A stretch of 62,200 nt of DNA, taken from positions 1 to 62,200 of the forward strand of contig DASRFJ010000300.1 in NCBI GenBank assembly GCA_035651595.1, in the 5' to 3' direction. The notes beneath the pieces were generated by a model that saw nothing but the letters and a program-made list of their open reading frames with translations, searched no databases and was not told the origin of the DNA. Positions within the stretch are counted from its first letter, which is position 1, and every line of letters starts with the position of its first letter. Source of the DNA: JAFARZ01 sp035651595 (lineage in GTDB: Bacteria; Actinomycetota; Actinomycetes; Streptosporangiales; Streptosporangiaceae). A program made the translations under genes and the position numbers. Below are positions 40,144-48,361 of the stretch, piece after piece.

Positions 40144-41460
40144 TCATGGCACTCGCACTGAGGTGGTGAAGATCTCCGAGTTCGGCGACCCGCCGACCGC
40201 GCTGCCCCAGCTCAGCATCAGCTGCCGCGGATTGTCCGCCCACGCCGAGATGCCGAAGGTGTCGCCGGGCCAGATCGACGAGTTGCCGTACCTGACGGAA
40301 ATCCGCCGCGGGCCGGAGACCCAGCCATGGCGGATCGAGAAGGTCCGCAGGTACTCGCCGTACCCGCCCGGCGCGTTGTTCGCCAGCCAGCCCACGTAGG
40401 CGATTCCTGGCCTGGCACCGCCGGCGACCTCGACGATGTGCGTCGCGTTGTCGTTGTCGGGTGTCACCCGGATCGGCGCGGACCAGTTCTTCCCGTGATC
40501 GGTGGAGTAGGCCACCCAGCCGACGTCGTTACTCAAACCCTGGGTATCCCAGGTGATGTACAGGTTGCCGGCGGCATCGGCGCCGATCGCGCCGTCGATC
40601 CACCATTCCGCGAGTGACATCGTGCCTGCCGACGCACCCACCTGAACCGGCGGGGACCACGTCTTGCCGCCGTTGACGGACGAGGTGAAGTACATCGTCG
40701 CCGGGTTCATCGCGTACGTCTGGAGGTTGTAGATGTTGTAGCCCTGGTACGCCAGGTCGACGCGGCCGTCCGGCTCGACCACCATCGGCGCGCTGTCCCC
40801 GCCGCTGGCCGGGAAACCGGGGCTGACGTGCACGATCGGGCCCCAGGTCCGGCCGTAGTCGGTCGACTTCTGGACGACGACGTTCAGGTCGCCGGTGGCG
40901 AACGCGCAGCTGCCGCCGGCCGAGCAGATGTCCGTGACGAGCGCCGCGCTCGGGCCGTAGTCCCAGGTCAGGTACACCACGCCGTGCGCGCCCGCGGCGG
41001 TGAAGTCGCGGTCACCCCAGTTGTTCTGATCCGGCGGGGTCAGCGTCGCGGATTGGCTGAACGTCCGGCCGTGGTTGAACGAGGTGTCGACGACCGGGAA
41101 CGTGTGCGTGCTGTCGGAGTTCATGAACGACACGTAGAGCACGCCGTCGGTCGACACGGAGACCGCCGGGTCCCAGGAGCCGCCGGCCGAACCGGCCATG
41201 ACGGCCGGCTTGCTCCAGGTTCGGCCGCCGTCCGCGGACCGGGCGAACCCGATGCTGTTGTCGCAGCCCATCCACGCCTCGTACGCGAAGTTGTGCCAGG
41301 TGGCCTGCTCCACCTCGGCGTTCTGGCCCTTGCACGCGTGGCTGATGTCGTGGACCGGCGCACCGGTCGCGTCGTCTGCCGCGGCGCCGGGCGAGGCCAG
41401 GGCGGACAGCAGGAGTGCGGCGGCCGCGGCCGCGCCGAGTCCGGCGAACTTCCCGATCAT
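40144..41460 (-). CDS. Secreted BNR/Asp-box (sialidase-like propeller) protein
   Basis: 438 residues. IGKFAGLGAAAAAALLLSALASPGAAA is a signal peptide. At least four Asp-box motifs punctuate a propeller: SADGGRTWS, STDYGRTWG, SVNGGKTWS and STDHGKNWS. The sialidase Arg triad and Tyr/Glu nucleophile are not obvious, so enzymatic activity is doubtful; adhesion or glycan binding are alternatives. ATG 41460; the in-frame upstream codons (MCRVCP) are less likely. Monocistronic, extracellular. Confidence 0.85.
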   Translation of the reverse strand: MIGKFAGLGAAAAAALLLSALASPGAAADDATGAPVHDISHACKGQNAEVEQATWHNFAYEAWMGCDNSIGFARSADGGRTWSKPAVMAGSAGGSWDPAVSVSTDGVLYVSFMNSDSTHTFPVVDTSFNHGRTFSQSATLTPPDQNNWGDRDFTAAGAHGVVYLTWDYGPSAALVTDICSAGGSCAFATGDLNVVVQKSTDYGRTWGPIVHVSPGFPASGGDSAPMVVEPDGRVDLAYQGYNIYNLQTYAMNPATMYFTSSVNGGKTWSPPVQVGASAGTMSLAEWWIDGAIGADAAGNLYITWDTQGLSNDVGWVAYSTDHGKNWSAPIRVTPDNDNATHIVEVAGGARPGIAYVGWLANNAPGGYGEYLRTFSIRHGWVSGPRRISVRYGNSSIWPGDTFGISAWADNPRQLMLSWGSAVGGSPNSEIFTTSVRVP

Positions 41461-41487
41461 GGGGCAGACCCTACACAACCCGGGCGA

Positions 41488-41868
41488 TTACTCCCAGCGC
41501 TGGGCGTTCTCGTCGTTCAGCGAACCCGGCCGGATCGGCAGCACGCAGAACGGCAGGCCAGCGGGGTCCCGCAGGATCCACCAGCTCTGCACCTTCTCGA
41601 CGCGCCGCGCGCCGAGCCGCTCCAGCCGGGCGACCTCGGCGTCCACGTCGTCGGTGTGCATGTCCAGGTGGACGCGCGGCTCGCCGGAATCCAGGCGCTG
41701 CATGAGCAGCATCAGGTCGTGCCCGCACAGGAAGGCGCCGTGATATTCGTCGGAGTAGATCCCGGGCAGCTCCTGCCCGAGGGCGCCCGCCCAGAACGCC
41801 AGCTCCTGGTCGTGCAGCTCGGGCGGCGCATCGATGACGACCTTCAGCAGACGGCTGTAGTGGGTCAT
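41488..41868 (-). CDS. VOC/glyoxalase-like domain protein
   Basis: 126 residues: RLLKVVIDAPPELHDQELAFWAGALGQEL as the first beta-alpha-beta module and RVHLDMHTDDVDAEVARLERLGARRVEKVQSWWILRDPAGLPFCVLP as the second. The DP-AG-x-FC ending is typical of actinomycete Glyoxalase_6 proteins. A metal His (HLDMH) is present, other ligands are not certain. ATG 41868 or 41877, 13 bases after the stop of the TetR gene, so in the same transcript. Could be resistance or isomerase; no substrate evident. Confidence 0.8.
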   Translation of the reverse strand: MTHYSRLLKVVIDAPPELHDQELAFWAGALGQELPGIYSDEYHGAFLCGHDLMLLMQRLDSGEPRVHLDMHTDDVDAEVARLERLGARRVEKVQSWWILRDPAGLPFCVLPIRPGSLNDENAQRWE

Positions 41869-41881
41869 GGCAGCCATCGTG

Positions 41882-42553
41882 TCACGACTTGGCCCAGCGG
41901 CCCTCGTAGTAGCGCTCGGTGGGCGCCGGTTCCGGCAGCGGCGCGAACTCCTGCCCGGCCCGCAGCCCATCCAGGGCGATCGCCAGCAGCCGCTGCCTGA
42001 TCGCGTCCTGTTCGCCGCGGGCCGCGTCCGAGGGACCGAGACGCCCGAACAGCTCGATCAGGTGCGCGACGTCCAGCGGTGTGACGTCCGCCCGCACCGC
42101 GCCAGCGGTCCGTGCCCGCGATACCAGCTGCCCGAGCAGTTCCCGGCCGCGCCTGCTGGCCTGCCACATCTCCGGCGTCGACTCGATCGCGCCGGCCAGC
42201 GGCCCGAGCGAGCCGGTGCCCGCGGCGACCGAAGCCCGCACGAACCCGGCCAGCGCGGCCCATGGGTCGGCCACCTCGAGCGCGGCCTCGGCGGCCTCGA
42301 TCGACTGGCGCATGGCCAGCAGGCACAGGTGCCGCAGCAGGTCGTCCTTGCTGCCGTACCGGCGGTACAGGCTGCCGATGCCGACGCCGGCCCGCTCGGC
42401 CACCGCGGCGACCGGCGCGTCGGCGCCCATCGTCGCGAACACCTCGCGCGCCGCGGCGAGCACGACCAGGTCGTTGCGCGCCGCCTCCGCCTGCCGCCCG
42501 CGCCGCGTACGCACCGGCCGCGGCCGGGTGAACGCCCCCTCAGCATCCGCCAT
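41882..42553 (-). CDS. TetR-family regulator
   Basis: 223 residues. HTH: ARNDLVVLAAAREVFATMGADAPVAAVAERAGVGIGSLYRRYGSKDDLLRHLC. The C-terminal domain is of the TetR_C_33-like type (ESTPEMWQASRRGRELLGQLVSRARTAGAVRADV, LIELFGRL). It is divergent from the quinone reductase gene with 56 bp between starts and a CGGAGC-AAAAT-GTTCCG palindrome in that gap, so it probably represses both sides. Transcribed together with the VOC gene. ATG 42553. Confidence 0.88.
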   Translation of the reverse strand: MADAEGAFTRPRPVRTRRGRQAEAARNDLVVLAAAREVFATMGADAPVAAVAERAGVGIGSLYRRYGSKDDLLRHLCLLAMRQSIEAAEAALEVADPWAALAGFVRASVAAGTGSLGPLAGAIESTPEMWQASRRGRELLGQLVSRARTAGAVRADVTPLDVAHLIELFGRLGPSDAARGEQDAIRQRLLAIALDGLRAGQEFAPLPEPAPTERYYEGRWAKS

Positions 42554-42578
42554 GCGAGCAGCGTAGCCCCGGTTATTC

Positions 42579-42595
42579 CGGAGCAAAATGTTCCG
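42579..42595. promoter_or_regulatory. Operator between TetR and quinone-reductase genes
   Basis: CGGAGC-AAAAT-GTTCCG, inverted with one mismatch, AT-rich centre, 14 bp before the ATG at 42610 and 25 bp before the divergent ATG. Confidence 0.6.
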
Positions 42596-42609
42596 ATAAA
42601 CTCGCCATC

Positions 42610-43527
42610 ATGAGAGCAGTGATCCTGAAGGAGTTCGGCCCGCCGGAGAACCTGATCCCGACCGAGGTCCCCGATCCGGTCCCCGGCCCGGACGAGGTGC
42701 TGATCGACGTCGACATCGCGAACATCACGTTCGTCGAGACCCAGCTCCGGGCCGGCCGCGCGCCGTTTCCCGGCATGGCACCCGCGCTCCCCGTCATCCT
42801 CGGCAACGGCGTGGGCGGGCGTCTCGATGGCCTGCCGGTGGTCACCACGACCGGCGGGAAAGGCGGTTACGCCGAACGAGCGGTGGTGCCCCGCCACAAT
42901 CCCATCCCCGTGCCCGAGGGTGTGCCGCTCCGGGACGCGGTGGCGTTGCTCGCGGACGGCCGCACCGCGACCGCGTTGATCCGGGCGACCGCGCCGCGAA
43001 AGGGTGAGACGGTGCTGATCGAGGCCGCCGCCGGGGGAGTGGGCAGCCTGCTCGTCCAGCTCGCCCGCAACGCCGGCGCCCGCGTGATCGGCCTGGCCAG
43101 CGGCGCGCGCAAGACCGCCCTGGCCACCGAACTCGGGGCGGACGTCGCCGTCGACTACACCGAGCCGGGCTGGGAGGCCGGCGTGCCCGCGGTGGACGTC
43201 GTCTTCGACGGCGTCGGCGGTGACGTGGCGAGCGCCGCGTTCGGCCTGCTGCGCGAGGGCGGCCGGATGTCCTCCTACGGGGCCGCCAGCGGCGCGTTCG
43301 CGCGCATCCCGGACGACGAGGCCGCGCGCCGCGGCATCACGCTGGTCCGCGGCGCCCAGGTGACCCCTGAGCAGATGCGCGAGCTCACCGAGTCGGCGCT
43401 GGCGCAAGCCGCCGCCGGCCGCCTCCGCCCGGTGATCGGCCAGACGTTCCCGCTAGCCCGCGCCGCCGACGCCCACGCCGCCATCGAGAGCCGCGCCACC
43501 ATCGGCAAGACCCTCCTGATCGTCTGA
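42610..43527 (+). CDS. Zinc-independent MDR quinone oxidoreductase
   Basis: 305 residues: MRAVILKEFGPPENLIPTEVPDPVPGPDEVLIDV at the N-terminus, ILGNGVGG, TALIRATAPRKGETVLIEAAAGGVGSLLVQLARNAGARVIGLA (AAxGGVG NADPH loop), DVVFDGVGGDV, and AADAHAAIESRATIGKTLLIV at the end. No catalytic or structural zinc Cys are present, so it is a NADPH:quinone reductase-type (zeta-crystallin-like) enzyme. Under the control of the divergent TetR regulator, it probably handles quinones or reactive enones. Its last 75 bp overlap the convergent MFS gene. Confidence 0.9.
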   Translation: MRAVILKEFGPPENLIPTEVPDPVPGPDEVLIDVDIANITFVETQLRAGRAPFPGMAPALPVILGNGVGGRLDGLPVVTTTGGKGGYAERAVVPRHNPIPVPEGVPLRDAVALLADGRTATALIRATAPRKGETVLIEAAAGGVGSLLVQLARNAGARVIGLASGARKTALATELGADVAVDYTEPGWEAGVPAVDVVFDGVGGDVASAAFGLLREGGRMSSYGAASGAFARIPDDEAARRGITLVRGAQVTPEQMRELTESALAQAAAGRLRPVIGQTFPLARAADAHAAIESRATIGKTLLIV

Positions 43528-44775
43528 CGGCATGCGGTAGCGGGGAATCGGGGTGGGGAGCAGCAGGAAGAAGCCGGCCAGGCCGCCCACGGTCGCGATC
43601 CACAGCGCGGGACGCAGCCCGATCTGGCTGGCGACAACCCCGCCGAGCACCGCGCCGAGCGGACGGGTGCCGTAGTTGACGGCGGAGAACGCGCCGATGA
43701 CACGCGACCGGAGGTGGTCGGGGATCGCCGCGGCGAAGATCGCGCCGATGCTGATGTCCAGCATCATCACGCCGAAGCCGCAGCCCAGCTCGGCGAGGAA
43801 CAGGGTCGCGAGCACCAGCACGCGCGGGCCGCCGGCCAGCGGCCAGCCGATCAGCGGCGCGGAGAACAGCAGGCAGCCGATGGTGAACGTCCAGCCGATG
43901 CCGATCCGGGCGGCGATCGGCTTGGTGACCGCGGCGCCGAGGATCCCGCTGGCCGCGGCGATGCCGAGCAGCACGCCGAGCACGCCCGGCTTGATGTGCA
44001 GCACGCGCACCGCGTACAGCAGGTACACCGCGCCGAACATGAGGTTGAAGAAGTTGATCACCGCGACGGCGATCAGCGAGGAACGTGCGATCGGGTCGCG
44101 GATCATGAACCGCGCGCCCGCCGACACCGCGCCCTTGGCGGCCGTGTCAACCGGCGGCTCGACCGGGCGGATGCGCGCGAGGCAGCACGCGGAGCCGAGG
44201 AACGACAGGGCGTCGCACACGACGGTGACCGGCGCGGACAGCAGTTGCACCAGGACGCCGCCGATGCTCGGCCCGCCGGTGAACGACAGTGCGCGGCTGC
44301 CGTAGATCAGCGACTGCCCGTCCACGTACCGGTCTGGCGGCACCACCGACACGAACAGCGTCCCGTCCGCCACGCCGAACAGCACGCTCAGCGTGCCGGC
44401 GGCGAACATCACCGAATACAGCTGCGGCAGCGTCAGCACGTGCAGCGCGAAGCACACCGGAATGCTGCCGTACACCAGGGCGCGGCCCAGGTCGGCGGCG
44501 ATCATCGTCACGCGCCGGTGCCCGCGGCGGTCCACCAGCACGCCCAGATGCAGGCCGAACAGCAGGCTCGGCAGCCACTCAAGCGCGGTCAGGTAGCCCA
44601 TCTGCGTCGCGGTCGCGTGCAGCACGAGCACCGCGGTCAGCGGCAGCGCGATGCCGGAGATCTGGTCGCCGAACATGGAGATCGTCGACGCGCTCCAGTA
44701 CCGGCGGAACGAGCGCTCGCGCAGCAGCGGCGGGATGGCCCGTCGGCGCAGCCGACCCCGCTGGCACTGCATCAT
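43453..44775 (-). CDS. MFS exporter (EntS-like) in an ArsR operon
   Basis: 440 residues, 12 membrane helices: RSFRRYWSASTISMFGDQISGIALPLTAVLVLHATATQMG, LVDRRGHRRVTMIAADLGRALVYGSIPV (A-motif), VGFA-type central helices with FLAELGCGFGVMMLDIS. The NxxR-YWxA and FGDxISxIALP patterns are those of MFS_3/EntS exporters. The ATG overlaps the stop of the ArsR gene, so they are translated together. The C-terminal 25 residues (PSDDQEGLADGG...) lie entirely in the coding region of the convergent quinone reductase, an unusual 75-bp overlap, perhaps due to a lost stop codon. Likely exports a substrate or product of the adjacent hydrolase. Confidence 0.85.
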   Translation of the reverse strand: MMQCQRGRLRRRAIPPLLRERSFRRYWSASTISMFGDQISGIALPLTAVLVLHATATQMGYLTALEWLPSLLFGLHLGVLVDRRGHRRVTMIAADLGRALVYGSIPVCFALHVLTLPQLYSVMFAAGTLSVLFGVADGTLFVSVVPPDRYVDGQSLIYGSRALSFTGGPSIGGVLVQLLSAPVTVVCDALSFLGSACCLARIRPVEPPVDTAAKGAVSAGARFMIRDPIARSSLIAVAVINFFNLMFGAVYLLYAVRVLHIKPGVLGVLLGIAAASGILGAAVTKPIAARIGIGWTFTIGCLLFSAPLIGWPLAGGPRVLVLATLFLAELGCGFGVMMLDISIGAIFAAAIPDHLRSRVIGAFSAVNYGTRPLGAVLGGVVASQIGLRPALWIATVGGLAGFFLLLPTPIPRYRMPSDDQEGLADGGAALDGGVGVGGAG

Positions 44776-45359
44776 CGCGACGGGAAGGCGAGGTGCAGGT
44801 AGGTGACCGGCCGCGAGCCTTCCGGCCGCAGCCCAGGATCCTGTGTCCGGTCGAAGTACTCGTCGACCAGGTGCATGATCCGGTGGCTGAGATCCTTGAG
44901 CTCGTCCGCGGTGACGTACAGGATCCGATCGCCCAGCATGGCGGCGTCCCGCCACTGCGGGGATTCGGCCGCGCCGCGGTCCAGCCAGCGCGTGAGCTCC
45001 TCGAAGTAGCGCTCCACCTGGACCGCGCCGAGCAAGCCGGTGGCGGCGATCATCTCCGGGTCGTCGCTGCTGTTCCGCCATGACGTCAACGGCGCGGTCG
45101 CCCGCCACGGCTTCTCCCGGCCGGTGCCGCCGCCGGCCTCCTCGACCAGCCCGTACTTCGCGAGCTGCCGCAGGTGGAACGAGCACGTCCCGGAGGACTC
45201 GCCGAGCAGTTCGGCCGCCCTCGTCGCGGTCAGCGGTCCCTCGGTGCGCAGCAATCCCATCAAGGCCATCCGGACCGGGTGCGCGTACGCCCGCAGCGCC
45301 CGCGGGTCCTTCAGCCAGCTCACCGCGCCCGGCGGCTCGCCCACGCCATGCTCAGCCAT
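44772..45359 (-). CDS. ArsR-family winged-helix regulator
   Basis: 195 residues. HTH: LKDPRALRAYAHPVRMALMGLLRTEGPLTATRAAELLGESSGTCSFHLRQLAKYGLVEEAGG. The C-terminal part is long and helical, without the Cys clusters of metal sensors, so it likely binds an organic ligand. ATG 45359 is taken because a TTG farther upstream would place the operator within the gene; the message may be leaderless. Two overlapping GCAAAG-N4-CTTTGC palindromes lie directly upstream, between it and the divergent nitrilase-hydrolase gene. It heads the ArsR-MFS operon. Confidence 0.88.
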   Translation of the reverse strand: MAEHGVGEPPGAVSWLKDPRALRAYAHPVRMALMGLLRTEGPLTATRAAELLGESSGTCSFHLRQLAKYGLVEEAGGGTGREKPWRATAPLTSWRNSSDDPEMIAATGLLGAVQVERYFEELTRWLDRGAAESPQWRDAAMLGDRILYVTADELKDLSHRIMHLVDEYFDRTQDPGLRPEGSRPVTYLHLAFPSR

Positions 45360-45362
45360 ACG

Positions 45363-45394
45363 TGCAAAGCTACCTTTGCAAAGCTTTCTTTGCA
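45363..45394. promoter_or_regulatory. Double overlapping ArsR operator
   Basis: GCAAAG-CTAC-CTTTGC (45364-45379) and GCAAAG-CTTT-CTTTGC (45378-45393) share the central GC pair and are offset by 14 bp, flanked by T and A. This is an ideal tandem site for two dimers, in the 54-bp gap between divergent starts. Confidence 0.85.
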
Positions 45395-45412
45395 ATGCTC
45401 GGACGTGAAAGT

Positions 45413-47320
45413 ATGGTCGTTATGCCAGATCCGGGAGTAACCATCGCCGTCGCGCAGCTCGGGCTGAGCGTGGCAGAGCCGGACGCCAACCGGAAAGCGG
45501 CGGCGGCGGCCGTCGCGGAGGCGGCGGTCGCCGACGCGCGGCTTGTCGTGCTGCCGGAGCTGTCGGACTCGGGGTACGTGTTCGCCAACGCGGACGAGGT
45601 GCGGTCGCTCGCGGCGCCGGCCGCGAACAACGTGACGCTGCGCGAGTGGCGATCGCTGGCGGACGCCTACAACCTGACGATCGCCGGCGGGTTCTGCGAG
45701 CTGGGCGCGGACGGGAAGCTGTACAACAGCGCCGCCATCGTGGACAAAACAGGCACGAAAGCCGTATATCGCAAGGCGCACCTGTGGGACACCGAGAAGA
45801 AGTTCTTCACGCCAGGCGACGGGCCGCCGGCGGTGGTCGAGCTGCCGTTCGGCAATGTCGGCCTGATGATCTGCTACGACCTCGAGTTTCCCGAATGGGT
45901 GCGGCTCGCCGCGCTCAGCGGCGCGGACCTGATCGCCGTGCCGACCAACTGGCCCGCGGGCGGCTCGCCGCCCCCGCCGGGCGAGCGATCAGGCGAGGTC
46001 GTCTCGGCGCAGGCCGCGGCGTCGAATAACGGCGTGTTCATCGCGGTCGCGGACCGGTGCCGCACCGAGCGTGGCGTGGACTGGGTCGGCGGTTCGGTCA
46101 TCTTGCGGCGCGGCGGCTACCCGCTCGCCGGGCCGGTCTGCGCGGACCACCCCGCGGTGCTCACCGCGACCGTCAACCTGCCGCTGGCGCGGGACAAGCG
46201 GATCAGCGACGGCAACGACCTGTTCAAGGACCGGCGGCCGGAGCTGTACGCCCAGCTGCGCACGTCCGGCTCCCGGGTGGCGACGGCCAGCGCCCACTGG
46301 GCCGCGCGGTTCGTCGAGAACGGCACCGCCGCCGGCGATTTCACCGAGACGCTGAGCCGGATCAAGGACTGGGACGACTGGTGCCGCGAGTGGGGCGTGA
46401 CCGGCCGGCGGTACGAGGCGCTCGCCGAGCGCGCCGCGGCCGAGGGCCGCGACATCACCGCGGGGGAGGCCTGGCGGCGCGCCGCGCTGTGCTGGCACTG
46501 GGGCAAGTTCGTGTTCGCCGAGCACCCGGACCAGCAGCGGGAGGCGCACGAGCACACGATCGCGGACTACCGGCGCGGCGCCGCGACGCTGACGCCGCCG
46601 GCCGAGCTGGTCGCGGTGCCGTACGGCGACGCGACGCTGGCCGCGTACCTGCGGGTGCCGGCCGGGACGGAGCGTCCGCCGGCCGTGATCATGATCCCCG
46701 GGCTCGACTCGGTGAAGGAGGAACTCCAGGCCACCGCCGAGTACCTGCTGCGCCGCGGCCTGGCGGTGATCGCGGTGGACGGCCCGGGCCAGGGCGAGGC
46801 GGAGTACGCCGGAATGCTCATCGAGCCGGCGTACGAGCGAGTCACCGACGCGGTCGTCGAGTATCTGCGCGGCCGCGACGATGTTGATGCCGGGCGCATC
46901 GGCGTGTTCGGCGTCAGCCTGGGCGGCTACTACGCGGCGCGCGCCGCGGCGTTCACGCAGGGCCTGACGGCCGTCGTCGCGCTTGCCGGGCCGTACCGGT
47001 TCGACCTGGACTGGGACGACCTGCCGCCACAGACCCGCGCCACGTTCCGGCTGCGCTCGGGCGCCGCATCGGAACAGGAGGCACGGCGTAACGCGGGCGC
47101 GCTCACCCTCGAGGAGGCGGCGGGTAAGATCACGATCCCGTTGCTGGTCGCGCACGGCGGCAAGGACCGGCTCATCCCCGCGTACCACGCCGAGAAACTC
47201 GCCGGCGAGGCCGCGAGCGCCGAGCTGCTCCTGTACCCGGACGGTAACCACGGGCTGACCAGCAACGCCTTCGAATCGCGGTCCGCGATGACGGATTGGC
47301 TGGCCGCGCGGCTTTCGTAA
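45413..47320 (+). CDS. Bifunctional nitrilase-superfamily amidohydrolase fused to a DHPON-hydrolase-like alpha/beta-hydrolase
   Basis: 635 residues, two enzymes in one chain. Residues ~1-265 are a carbon-nitrogen hydrolase: LVVLPELSDSGY (Glu), YRKAHLWDTEKKFF (Lys) and VGLMICYDLEFPEWVRLAALSGADLI (Cys) give the full Glu-Lys-Cys triad. After a linker, residues ~285-635 match the 2,6-dihydroxypseudooxynicotine-hydrolase/FrsA-like group: a helical cap (AWRRAALCWHWGKFVF), PPAVIMIPGLDSVKEE, DGPGQGEAEY, VFGVSLGGYYAARAAA (Ser), HGGKDRLIP (Asp) and GNHGLTS (His). All catalytic residues survive in both halves. ATG 45413 or 45422. Divergent from ArsR-MFS across a shared operator. Successive C-N and C-C (or ester) cleavage of one compound is an inference. 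Confidence 0.9.
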   Translation: MVVMPDPGVTIAVAQLGLSVAEPDANRKAAAAAVAEAAVADARLVVLPELSDSGYVFANADEVRSLAAPAANNVTLREWRSLADAYNLTIAGGFCELGADGKLYNSAAIVDKTGTKAVYRKAHLWDTEKKFFTPGDGPPAVVELPFGNVGLMICYDLEFPEWVRLAALSGADLIAVPTNWPAGGSPPPPGERSGEVVSAQAAASNNGVFIAVADRCRTERGVDWVGGSVILRRGGYPLAGPVCADHPAVLTATVNLPLARDKRISDGNDLFKDRRPELYAQLRTSGSRVATASAHWAARFVENGTAAGDFTETLSRIKDWDDWCREWGVTGRRYEALAERAAAEGRDITAGEAWRRAALCWHWGKFVFAEHPDQQREAHEHTIADYRRGAATLTPPAELVAVPYGDATLAAYLRVPAGTERPPAVIMIPGLDSVKEELQATAEYLLRRGLAVIAVDGPGQGEAEYAGMLIEPAYERVTDAVVEYLRGRDDVDAGRIGVFGVSLGGYYAARAAAFTQGLTAVVALAGPYRFDLDWDDLPPQTRATFRLRSGAASEQEARRNAGALTLEEAAGKITIPLLVAHGGKDRLIPAYHAEKLAGEAASAELLLYPDGNHGLTSNAFESRSAMTDWLAARLS

Positions 47321-47362
47321 CTCCCATGTCGTGGGACCGCCGTTGATGATAAGCATCGTATT

Positions 47363-48361
47363 GTGCGGAACGTGGCGCGGATGCTCATCATCGGCGGAGT
47401 CGTGGCGATGCTCGCCGGAGCGTGCAGCAGCGGCTCCGGCTCCGGCTCGCCGAGCAGCACTCCGACGTCTACCGCGGCCAGTGGCTCCAGCTCGGGCGCG
47501 CTGGAGAAGACCACGATCACCGTCGGTACGCTGCCGGTCGTCGACGTCGCTCCGCTGTTCCTGGCGATCAAGAACGGGTATTTCGCGCAGCAGGGCCTGA
47601 CGGTCAAGACCGTGCTGGCCCAGCAGTCCACCGCGACGCTGCCGGACCTGCTGCACGGCGTCGTGGACATCATCACCGGCAACTACACGACGTACTTCCT
47701 TGGGGATGCCCGGCACACGTTCAGCCTGGACGTGGTCGGCATGGGCTTCACCTGCGTGCCGGACACGTTCGAGATCCTCGCGCTCCCCGGGTCGGGCATC
47801 ACCAAGCCGGCCGACCTGGCCGGCAAGACCGTCGCGGTGAACGTGGTCAACAACATCCAGACGCTGGCCACGAACGCGATACTCAAGGCCGACGGGGTTA
47901 CCGGCAAGCCGGTCTACGTGCCGATCCCGTTCCCGGACATGATCGCCGCGCTCAAGGCGCACCGGGTCGACGCGATCAGCGTCGTGGAGCCGTTCATCAG
48001 CGGCGCCAAGCACTCCGCCGGCGCGGTCACCGTGATGTCCGAGTGCCAGGGCCCGACCGCGAACATCCCCGTGTCCGGCTACTACACCACCGCGGCGTTC
48101 GCGCAGCAGTACCCGAACACGGCGCGCGCGTTCCAGCGGGCAATGGCGCGGGCGCAGGCGTACGCGAACGCCAACCCGCAGGCGGTCAAGGCGATCATCC
48201 CGAGCTTCGTCAAGATCACCCCGGCGGCGGCGGACGCCGTCGCGCTCGGCATCTTCCCGCCGTCGATCGACACGTCGGCGCTGCAGAAGCTCGCCGACCT
48301 CATGTTCTCGAACGGAATGCTGGCCAGTCCGTTCCAGGTATCCAGCATTGTCTTCAAGTAG
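47363..48361 (+). CDS. SsuA/NMT1-type ABC substrate-binding lipoprotein (orphan)
   Basis: 332 residues. VARMLIIGGVVAMLAGACSSG is a lipoprotein signal with lipobox LAGAC, followed by a Ser/Thr linker. TITVGTLPVVDVAPLFLAIKNGYFAQQGLTVKTVLAQQSTATLPDLLHGVVDIITGNYTTYF is the N-lobe of SsuA/ThiY/NMT1-like proteins, and ADLAGKTVAVNVVNNIQTLATNAILK and ALKAHRVDAISVVEPFISGA the hinge and C-lobe. Relatives bind sulfonates, nitrate, pyrimidines or aromatic acids. No permease or ATPase lies next to it. GTG 47363; an internal ATG at 47381 is an alternative. It overlaps the next gene's GTG by one base, so the two are co-transcribed. Confidence 0.85.
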   Translation: MRNVARMLIIGGVVAMLAGACSSGSGSGSPSSTPTSTAASGSSSGALEKTTITVGTLPVVDVAPLFLAIKNGYFAQQGLTVKTVLAQQSTATLPDLLHGVVDIITGNYTTYFLGDARHTFSLDVVGMGFTCVPDTFEILALPGSGITKPADLAGKTVAVNVVNNIQTLATNAILKADGVTGKPVYVPIPFPDMIAALKAHRVDAISVVEPFISGAKHSAGAVTVMSECQGPTANIPVSGYYTTAAFAQQYPNTARAFQRAMARAQAYANANPQAVKAIIPSFVKITPAAADAVALGIFPPSIDTSALQKLADLMFSNGMLASPFQVSSIVFK

